From: Veillonella sp.
Lineage (GTDB): Bacteria > Bacillota > Negativicutes > Veillonellales > Veillonellaceae
DNA length: 64,000 nt
Direction: 5' to 3'
Assembly: GCF_018364065.1 (NCBI RefSeq)
Contig: NZ_JAGZMO010000005.1
Span: 62,001-126,000, forward strand
Positions 58,361-64,000 of the stretch are shown in pieces. The notes below the pieces were generated by a model. That model was given only the letters and a program-made list of their open reading frames with translations. It was not told the origin of the DNA and made no database searches. Position 1 is the stretch's first letter. Each line of letters opens with the position of its first letter. The position numbers and the translations under genes were made by a program.

Positions 58361-59533
58361 AATCGCCGAAACAGCATTAAACATAGGAAGCATTACAGCA
58401 ATCACCAATACAGCCACGCCAATCCCCATCAGCGATATCATCAAAGGTTCCATTAACTGTTCCACCTTTTTCATATATCGATTCATCAGCTGTTCGTAGT
58501 ACACACTGCAATGTTTCAGCATATCCACCATGCTGCCCGATTCTTCTCCAATCAACACCAATTCCCATAAAAACTCATTGCCTAAATTTTCCGCCTGTAA
58601 AGCCTCGCTAAAGCCTGCTCCTTCACGAACTTTTTGTGTCACTCGCCGCTGCAATGCAGAGGCATAACTGTTGCCCCACAACGGTTCCGATAAGGGCAGT
58701 AAGCTGGTCATGCTCACACCGGCATCTAAAAGTATGGCCCAGATTTCCGTCATACGAGCCAAGAAAAAGCAGTCAAACCATTCATGACCGGCGCCCATTT
58801 TCCATATCTTTTCGCTTACTTGTTTTGCCAGCGGCTCATATGTACAAAGTACAATAATTAGAGCCACGAAAGTTGTAGGTATCATCAGACTTAATACGGG
58901 ATGTGCCGTCACATAATCACCCATATCAAAAATAGCTTTTGTGATCCACGGCAAAGGTACATCCATCGTAGTAAATACTTTTTTAAAGGCCGGAATGATA
59001 AAGCCTATAGCTATCATCATGAAGATAAGCATTAGGACCATTAAGAACAGAGGATATGTTAAGGCACTCAACATTTGTTGCCGCCACGCAAGCTGCTTTT
59101 CGTAATAGTCTTTTACCTGTTTAAAACTCTGTCCTAATGTGCCGGCCGCCTCACCGGCGCGCACCAAAGTCTGTCCGATACGTGGAAACTGTGTAGTTTC
59201 AAGCACATCGGAAATTTGATGTCCTTGCTGTATCAACTCATTAATCAATGCATACGGAATCTTTTTACTTTTTCGAGCGCTTAAAAATTGCATAATTCGC
59301 CGAATTGAAATTCCCGCATCTAATAAGAGCTGCATGCGATAGGAAAACTGCACAACATCCTTATAGGCCCATTTCTTCGCACCTTTTGTTCCACCTTTAC
59401 CTATCTCAATCTGAATGATTTTCCATCCTCGATAAGCAAGCTTCAACTTTACATCTTCCAGCGACTCCGCCCACAATGAGTTTTCCTGCACCACCCCCTT
59501 TTCATCGTACGCACGATATACAAACGATTTCAT
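58349..59533 (-). CDS. pilC: Type IV pilus inner-membrane platform protein
   Basis: A 394-residue GspF/PilC-family protein: an N-terminal cytoplasmic domain opening MKSFVYRAYDEKG, two repeated GspF domains (about 65-185 and 265-390) with FSYRMQLLLDAGISIRR and FLARMTEIWAILLDAGVSM as the paired motifs, and three transmembrane segments (about 165-190, 215-235, 365-390). It couples the PilB and PilT motors to pilus polymerisation. The ATG at 59533 has only a weak AAGAAG ribosome site. Between pilT and pilA. Confidence 0.94.
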   Translation of the reverse strand: MKSFVYRAYDEKGVVQENSLWAESLEDVKLKLAYRGWKIIQIEIGKGGTKGAKKWAYKDVVQFSYRMQLLLDAGISIRRIMQFLSARKSKKIPYALINELIQQGHQISDVLETTQFPRIGQTLVRAGEAAGTLGQSFKQVKDYYEKQLAWRQQMLSALTYPLFLMVLMLIFMMIAIGFIIPAFKKVFTTMDVPLPWITKAIFDMGDYVTAHPVLSLMIPTTFVALIIVLCTYEPLAKQVSEKIWKMGAGHEWFDCFFLARMTEIWAILLDAGVSMTSLLPLSEPLWGNSYASALQRRVTQKVREGAGFSEALQAENLGNEFLWELVLIGEESGSMVDMLKHCSVYYEQLMNRYMKKVEQLMEPLMISLMGIGVAVLVIAVMLPMFNAVSAIQNI

Positions 59534-59583
59534 AAACTTCTTTTACACCACCTTCCTGAAAATCTATCAATAAGCATTACTGC

Positions 59584-60564
59584 TTAAGCCTCTATAAGAG
59601 ATTTAAACTCTTTACGTGGTCCCCAACGCCGCTCCGCCAGGGCGACAGCCATTTCCAAGGTGCGCATAGGCCTTTGCGTTTCCTGAATAGAAACAATTTG
59701 TGGCTCTTTGCGCTGACGAATTAAATTAGACACGGCCGCATTATTTAATAAAATGTCTCTGACCGTTACAAACTGTTTCTCCAATCGAACAAGTCGCTGG
59801 CAAATGACCGCCCTAAGCACTTGCGACAGTTGAGAGCGCACTTCATCCTGCTGCTCCGCCGGAAACATGGAAATGATGCGGTTAATAGCCATAACAGCTC
59901 GTTGTGTATGAAGTGTGGCAAATACAAGATGCCCCGTTTCCGCCGCGTGCAAGGCCGCCTCCAAGGTGGCACGGTCTCGCATTTCACCAATCATAATTAC
60001 ATCCGGATCCTCACGAAGAGCCTCTCGTACGCCTTCAGCCATGCTCGTAACATCTTGTCCCAATTGTCTCTGATGAATAAGGCTTTTATCATTGGCAAAA
60101 ACAAACTCCACCGGATCTTCCAAGGTTACAATATGCTTCCGCGCCTGCTGATTAATATATTGAATGCATCCTGCCAATGTATACGATTTGCCCGAGCACG
60201 TGGGTCCGCTGATAATAACCAATCCGTCACTGAGACATGCCAACTGTCTAAGCACATTACCATCTTCATCATCGCCCAACAATAATTCACGACTATAGAG
60301 CAAACGCAAGGTGCCACATTGCTTGCCACCGGCGCTGAACAAGTGCACACGCACCCGTATGTGCTTATATGAAAATGCTCCATCAACTAAATCCGGCCCT
60401 CCTCCACACTGTTCATAAATCGCTGAAAATAAGTTCCTATTGACCACATAGTCTTGAAGCATTTCCAGACCGTTAGGGCCTCGAACTCTTGGCTGTTCAC
60501 CCATTTCTACGTGCAAGTCCGTAGCTTCATACACTATGGCCTTATCCAATAACTCAAATAACAT
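59584..60564 (-). CDS. pilT: Pilus retraction ATPase
   Basis: A 326-residue hexameric ATPase of the PilT family. Order: N-terminal PAS-like domain (ATDLHVEMGEQPRVR), Walker A GPTCSGKS (Cys at a usual Gly), Asp box TLEDPVEFVF, Walker B MIGEMRDRATLEAAL, His box AETGHLVFATLHT, and near the end VSNLIRQRK, matching the AIRNLIRE retraction motif. This distinguishes PilT from PilB. The ATG at 60564 follows AAAGGAG. Downstream of pilB, upstream of pilC. Confidence 0.93.
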   Translation of the reverse strand: MLFELLDKAIVYEATDLHVEMGEQPRVRGPNGLEMLQDYVVNRNLFSAIYEQCGGGPDLVDGAFSYKHIRVRVHLFSAGGKQCGTLRLLYSRELLLGDDEDGNVLRQLACLSDGLVIISGPTCSGKSYTLAGCIQYINQQARKHIVTLEDPVEFVFANDKSLIHQRQLGQDVTSMAEGVREALREDPDVIMIGEMRDRATLEAALHAAETGHLVFATLHTQRAVMAINRIISMFPAEQQDEVRSQLSQVLRAVICQRLVRLEKQFVTVRDILLNNAAVSNLIRQRKEPQIVSIQETQRPMRTLEMAVALAERRWGPRKEFKSLIEA

Positions 60565-60606
60565 AGACACTCCTTTAACAAACGCCTATCTTAAACAACT
60601 ATTTTT

Positions 60607-60699
60607 TTAGCATACGCCTGCCTTAAGCAACCCGTCCTTAGCATATGTCTACTTTAATCACCCCTTCCTTAGCATATGCCTGCCTTAAGCAACTCTTCC
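60607..60699 (-). repeat. Three 31-bp tandem copies of the pilB 3' end
   Basis: 60669-60699, 60638-60668 and 60607-60637 are variants of one 31-bp unit (plus strand start TTAGCATATGCCTGCC). The first holds the last ten codons and stop of pilB; the other two lie between pilB and pilT, each keeping a TAA at the matching place. Confidence 0.92.
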
Positions 60700-61889
60700 T
60701 TCGTAGTCAGTCCCGATTCAAGTAGAGACTGCCCCGACTCATGCAATGTAGGCTTCACGTAATCATCCAAGCGATTCCAGTCAATGTCTTTTTCCGATAC
60801 ATCCAACAACTCATAAATAGCTCGCCGACCAGTTCCATTTTTGGTCTTAATTCGCACCAACCGTTGTGCCAAAGCACCTACTAAAGTGGCACGGACCAAG
60901 TAATCAGGGATACCCATATCCAACAAGCGCTCCCGAACGCCGACCGCATCATTCGTATGAATCGTAGCCAGCACGCGATGTCCCGTAAGAGCCGCCTGCA
61001 CAGCCAGCTCCGCCGTTTCCACATCGCGAATCTCGCCAATCATGATGGTGTCCGGATCTTGGCGAAGCACGGCTCGTAACGCCTTTGAAAAAGTAAATCC
61101 TATTTTGGGATTTATCTGTACCTGGATGGCCCCGGGGATCTCAGCTTCTACAGGATTTTCCAAGGAAATTACATTCTCCTCAACACCATTAATAAGACGC
61201 AGCATGGCGTATAAAGTAGATGTTTTGCCTGACCCTGTAGGTCCGCTGATTAAATACAAACCGTGCGGTCGTTTCAACATGTGACACACTCGTTCATACA
61301 AATTCCTGTCCATGCCAAGCTCTTCTAAGGTTTTATAACAATTCTCATTACCTACAAGGCGACAAACCACTGTTTCACCATGAATTGACGGCAATGACGA
61401 TACGCGTAACATGTACGAATCTGCTTGGTACCGTGAGTCTGCTTGATTCCGTGAGTCTGCTTGATTCCTTGAGTCCGCTTGATTGATTAGCTGCGATTCT
61501 TCTAATCGAATTTTACTTTGTCCGCCCTTCTGATACTCTAAACTTTCTGTTTCATGCCATAAAAAAGTGTGATTTTTTCCTTTTTGAGATATAGTCGATA
61601 TGGTTCTTAAAGGATCCGGTAACTTCTTGCCCGACCGCGTCCAACTCCAACGCCCGTCCTGTGGCAACCGCTTTTCGCCTATATCCATGCCACTTACTAT
61701 TTTTATGCGATTAATGAGTTGATCCGCTCCACCTTTTATGATTCGCTCTTTTATAACAAGCTGCCCATGAATGCGCAGCCTAACCAATACGCCATTCTCC
61801 ACGGCATCAAAATGTATGTCACTGGCCTTTGCCAGAATCGCCTCATTTACAATGCGATCCAACTCCGCTTCCACTTGAAAAATTGTCAT
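60669..61889 (-). CDS. pilB: Pilus extension ATPase, compact form with repeat insertion
   Basis: A 406-residue GspE/PilB-family motor. SDIHFDAVENGVLVRLRIHG, then GMDIGEKRLPQDGR, SSLPSIHGETVVCRLV, Walker A GPTGSGKTSTLYAML, Walker B MIGEIRDVETAELAV and ALTGHRVLATIHTND are clear. The N-terminal T2SSE-N domain is absent, and the zinc-binding tetracysteine motif near the C-terminus is not seen. Between the PQDGR and SSLP motifs there is about 75 residues where about 12 are usual, including four copies of a six-residue repeat (NQADSR). The ATG at 61889 follows AGGAG by 5 bases. First gene of the pilus operon. Confidence 0.92.
   Translation of the reverse strand: MTIFQVEAELDRIVNEAILAKASDIHFDAVENGVLVRLRIHGQLVIKERIIKGGADQLINRIKIVSGMDIGEKRLPQDGRWSWTRSGKKLPDPLRTISTISQKGKNHTFLWHETESLEYQKGGQSKIRLEESQLINQADSRNQADSRNQADSRYQADSYMLRVSSLPSIHGETVVCRLVGNENCYKTLEELGMDRNLYERVCHMLKRPHGLYLISGPTGSGKTSTLYAMLRLINGVEENVISLENPVEAEIPGAIQVQINPKIGFTFSKALRAVLRQDPDTIMIGEIRDVETAELAVQAALTGHRVLATIHTNDAVGVRERLLDMGIPDYLVRATLVGALAQRLVRIKTKNGTGRRAIYELLDVSEKDIDWNRLDDYVKPTLHESGQSLLESGLTTKEELLKAGIC
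61417..61488 (-). repeat. 18-bp in-frame tandem repeat inside pilB
   Basis: Four copies of an 18-bp unit (plus strand GAGTCTGCTTGATTCCGT) encode four copies of NQADSR-like hexapeptides at about residues 135-158. Confidence 0.95.
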
Positions 61890-62057
61890 ACTTGCTCCTT
61901 CTAATTTCACAAAATGTCCACCACACCCACTACCGCAAAATTTCGTTTCTTTTTCAAAAACTCCTTCAAATTGACACCAATAGAGTGAGTCTATAGAATT
62001 TTTCTAAAAAGTCAGGGGAAAATGATCCAAAACTACGTTCATATCTATCAACATAAA

Positions 62058-62073
62058 CAGGTTAAATAACCTG
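62058..62073. promoter_or_regulatory. CAGGTTA/TAACCTG palindrome in the pilB-cupin divergent region
   Basis: Perfect 7-bp arms with a 2-base centre, roughly midway between the pilB and cupin start codons. A good promoter for pilB was not found; TATAGA near 61990 with a weak -35 is the best candidate. Confidence 0.45.
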
Positions 62074-62128
62074 CAATTGCTTATCAGCCCTAAACTCATA
62101 CATAAAATGCATTTTTATCAACTACTTC

Positions 62129-62158
62129 TTGCGTATTTTCAATACATAGATGTATACT
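62129..62158 (+). promoter_or_regulatory. Promoter and palindromic operator for the cupin gene
   Basis: TTGCGT (62129-62134) and TATACT (62153-62158) with an 18-base spacer. ATACAT-AG-ATGTAT (62142-62155), a perfect palindrome, covers the spacer and the edge of the -10, a typical repressor position. Confidence 0.6.
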
Positions 62159-62256
62159 TATAACTATAAAAAGCATAATCGTCCATTGCTATTACACATA
62201 GAAGGCAGACAATTATGCGAGGGAATTATTTTATACTATTTGTAAGGAGGATTATT

Positions 62257-62751
62257 ATGAAGTTAAGAAGATTGACCGCTCTATTGGCATTGGCCGGCGT
62301 TCTTGCCACCGGTACCGCATTAGCTGCTGACAAAACACCTACACCATTTGCCCCTGACACTCAGGTTTACCCTCGTGCAGAACTCATTACATTAGACAAG
62401 CAAAATGTGGCTAAAGGCGTAGGCACTTTATACGGTAAATTCTCATTTACACGCGACCAGGCTACTGCTGATCAAGCTATTAAAGAAATCGGTTGGATGA
62501 CTTTGGAAAAAGGTGCATCTATCGGTCTTCATACACATGGTGTTAACGAAGATACATACATTATCGTATCCGGCGAAGGCGTTTTCACTGACGGCAGCGG
62601 CACTGAAACAATCGTAAGAGCCGGCGATATTACAATCGCTCGTCCGGGCCAAGGCCATGCCCTTCGCAACGAACAAGACGAACCATTAGTATTCCTCGAC
62701 ATTATTGCGCAAAACGATACATACCAACAAACACATCCTGTAGTAAAATAA
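62257..62751 (+). CDS. Exported cupin-domain protein
   Basis: 164 residues with a clear signal peptide (basic MKLRR, hydrophobic core, cleavage likely after GTALA near residue 23) and a single cupin_2 barrel. Metal ligands are visible in GLHTHGVNEDTYIIVSGEG (His, His, Glu) and a second motif ending RPGQGHALRN (His). The family has many enzymatic and binding roles; none can be chosen here. The ATG at 62257 follows AAGGAGG by 6 bases; the frame extends 14 codons upstream but lacks a start signal. Monocistronic, divergent from the pilus operon, with a palindromic operator in its promoter. Confidence 0.87.
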   Translation: MKLRRLTALLALAGVLATGTALAADKTPTPFAPDTQVYPRAELITLDKQNVAKGVGTLYGKFSFTRDQATADQAIKEIGWMTLEKGASIGLHTHGVNEDTYIIVSGEGVFTDGSGTETIVRAGDITIARPGQGHALRNEQDEPLVFLDIIAQNDTYQQTHPVVK

Positions 62752-62777
62752 ACCTACTTCAGACCAACACATTTAAA

Positions 62778-62836
62778 ATAAAAAACTCCTTTCGGAGACT
62801 TTCAAATCGAATATCCCTGAAAGGAGTTTTATTTTT
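62778..62836. terminator. Bidirectional terminator between the cupin and the RibD-like gene
   Basis: AAAACTCCTTTC pairs perfectly with GAAAGGAGTTTT and is followed by ATTTTTG on the plus strand; the minus strand also ends in a T-run. It serves two convergent genes. Confidence 0.88.
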
Positions 62837-62888
62837 GTTGTGTTAAATTCTATGCGAAGACTTCTTATTTATCTGCTTCAATAGACTT

Positions 62889-63677
62889 CTATTTATGTGC
62901 TTCAATCATGCCCATAACTTCTTTGAATTCCGGATCATTATCGAAGTCAAAGTCAACTTTTTCGCCAACCTGCCAACGAATCCAAACTGCATCGTCAGGC
63001 ATAATTTCAACACTTAATGGTTTAAATAAAATTGGTTGGTCTTTAGTAATACCTTCTTTTGCCATGAAAAGAGTCTGTGTAGACGTGCTGCCGTCAGCTG
63101 CCGGTGCAATAACCTGGCTCACTTCATCTACAAGACCGGCCTGCAAGAAACTCCAGTTAATTACAGCGCCGCCACCAAGCATCATCTTTTCAACCTTCAA
63201 AACAGTTTTAATCTTTTCACAAGCCAAAGCCAAATCTACATGGTCATTACCGCAAACTAAATAGCTGATACCTTTTTGACGAAGGAAATCTTTGTAACTG
63301 TTTGGAGTCTGTTCCGTTACAATAGAAACAATATGAGCTTTATAATCGCCATCTTCTGTCGTATTTTCCTGCCAAGCCAATTTCCCCTTACTGTCGATAG
63401 CAATCATAAATTGACCCATGCTCACACCTTCAGCAAGGAAATCACCAGCCGGTACAGGAGCGGCATTTTCATTAACCTCAGGAGTTGCGTACATCGTGTA
63501 ATTATCATCAATCGTCGTACGACCTAACAACAGCGCCTGATACGAATACTTCTGATGCTGAACCATATCAAACGAATCCCCTACATCCGCTGCTGACGGA
63601 CGCCAAAGATATTTCCCCATAATCTTACCATCTAAACTAGTTTCCATGTGACAAAAAATAAACGGTCTCTGTGACAT
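62889..63677 (-). CDS. RibD C-terminal/DHFR-fold oxidoreductase
   Basis: A 262-residue protein with the RibD C-terminal (dihydrofolate-reductase-like) fold. PFIFCHMETSLDGKIMG at the start, the LLGRTTIDD motif, and LGGGAVINWSFLQAGLVDEVSQVIAP (NADPH-binding and conserved GLVDE) are characteristic. No deaminase domain, so it is not a full RibD. Such proteins are usually NADPH-dependent reductases of unknown substrate. The ATG at 63677 follows GGAG by 5 bases. Its promoter has the 19-bp spacer and operator of MerR-controlled genes, pointing to induction by a stress or thiol/aldehyde-type signal. Confidence 0.86.
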   Translation of the reverse strand: MSQRPFIFCHMETSLDGKIMGKYLWRPSAADVGDSFDMVQHQKYSYQALLLGRTTIDDNYTMYATPEVNENAAPVPAGDFLAEGVSMGQFMIAIDSKGKLAWQENTTEDGDYKAHIVSIVTEQTPNSYKDFLRQKGISYLVCGNDHVDLALACEKIKTVLKVEKMMLGGGAVINWSFLQAGLVDEVSQVIAPAADGSTSTQTLFMAKEGITKDQPILFKPLSVEIMPDDAVWIRWQVGEKVDFDFDNDPEFKEVMGMIEAHK

Positions 63678-63785
63678 TTCTGCTCCACCTTTCATACCTT
63701 TCAGTAATATATAGAAAAATTTATTGAAAACATTTTAATTCAATCATTGGATAGCCTCTTTAAAAAGAACCATCCCTATATATGT

Positions 63786-63816
63786 AGTGTAACAGTTGAA
63801 GTCGACTCCAAGTCAA
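63786..63816 (-). promoter_or_regulatory. MerR-family-type promoter
   Basis: TTGACT (63811-63816) and TACACT (63786-63791) have a 19-base spacer containing the near-perfect inverted repeat TTGGAGTCGACTTCAA (63796-63811). Over-long spacers with a central dyad are the hallmark of promoters activated by MerR-family regulators. No MerR gene lies in the window. Confidence 0.7.
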
Positions 63817-63886
63817 GCCCTTTTTGTCCACTCTTATCAACTACCTTCAAATGCACATAAAAAAGTGTAAAAATATTTCCCCAATA

Positions 63887-63908
63887 AAAAATATACCCCC
63901 GAAGCACC
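63887..63908. repeat. Solo left arm of the palindromic intergenic repeat
   Basis: AAAAATATACCCCC is identical to the arm of the element at 28324, followed by GAAGCACC, resembling its core. No right arm follows. Confidence 0.7.
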
Positions 63909-63955
63909 AAATAAATCACACTATAGCCAAATACTCTGAATAAGACTCTTCCAAT

Positions 63956-64000
63956 AAAAAATATCCTCCCGGAGTAATACCTTCTGAGCTTGACGAAGGG
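63956..64000. repeat. Palindromic intergenic repeat, copy 4, cut by the window end
   Basis: AAAAAATATCC, then CCGGAGTAATACCTTCTGAGC and TTGACGAAGGG. The core and the 30 bp before it (CTCTGAATAAGACTCTTCC) match copy 2 and its flank near 28832-28853. Confidence 0.88.

Noticed and set aside
62778..62836. Another copy of the palindromic intergenic repeat
   Set aside because: It shares neither the core nor the A/T arms; it is an ordinary bidirectional terminator.

Overview
The window looks like the chromosome of a diderm Firmicute of the class Negativicutes, most likely Veillonella or a close relative. This is inference from gene content. Firmicute-type features (a T-box leader before pheST, a CcpN-like repressor paired with a PEP-synthase regulatory protein, MutS2, a Cys4 ribosomal protein L28) sit beside features expected of an outer-membrane cell (an ArnT/PMT-like glycosyltransferase with a PAP2 phosphatase, a MacA-like adaptor with a MacB-like transporter, and a type IV pilus cluster). 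Nearly all genes lie on the minus strand; only the MATE transporter, rpmB and a secreted cupin are on the plus strand. I saw no rRNA, tRNA, CRISPR array, transposase or prophage.

Layout. 1-4.8 kb: cation/proton antiporter, sensor kinase, response regulator, PAP2 phosphatase and the start of a membrane glycosyltransferase, all transcribed leftward. The promoter before the PAP2 gene has OmpR/PhoB-style direct repeats, suggesting envelope remodelling controlled by the adjacent two-component system. 5-9.4 kb: DoxX-like protein, NmrA-like reductase, and a LysR regulator with lysS. 9.8-14.6 kb: a speF-potE ornithine decarboxylation/antiport unit with a structured leader, then a TerC-family protein. 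14.9-19 kb: a MATE pump, a shrunken relative of conjugative-element primases, a flavin-reductase-like protein and a YjbR-family gene interrupted by a nonsense codon. 19-25.2 kb: surE, a processive-type glycosyltransferase, pssA, psd, a WecG/TagA/CpsF glycosyltransferase, guaB and a small tautomerase. 25.4-28.1 kb: recG and, divergently, rpmB. 28.1-29 kb: a gene-free cluster of hairpin-forming repeats. 29-34.2 kb: dgt, the PEP-synthase regulatory protein, the CcpN-like repressor and ppsA, a gluconeogenic control module. 34.6-42.8 kb: a U32 peptidase, mutS2, a class A penicillin-binding protein and tyrS, apparently one transcript. 43-46.9 kb: pheS-pheT behind a T-box. 46.9-52.3 kb: a hotdog thioesterase, a MacA/MacB-type tripartite efflux set, pfkA and a shikimate kinase. 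52.6-61.9 kb: a type IV pilus operon in the order pilB, pilT, pilC, pilA, prepilin peptidase, three minor prepilins, a PilX-like protein, pilM, pilN, pilO. 62-64 kb: a secreted cupin, a RibD/DHFR-fold protein behind a MerR-type promoter, and another copy of the hairpin repeat at the edge.

Two repeat phenomena stand out. First, many genes carry short degenerate tandem arrays that begin at or just past the stop codon and end at the terminator. At the ends of pilB and the PilX-like gene the unit is a clear 31-bp copy of the gene's own 3' end, including the stop. In-frame minisatellites also lie inside pilB, pilM and one minor prepilin. Second, a family of intergenic palindromes shares a conserved core and arms that vary in a compensating way.
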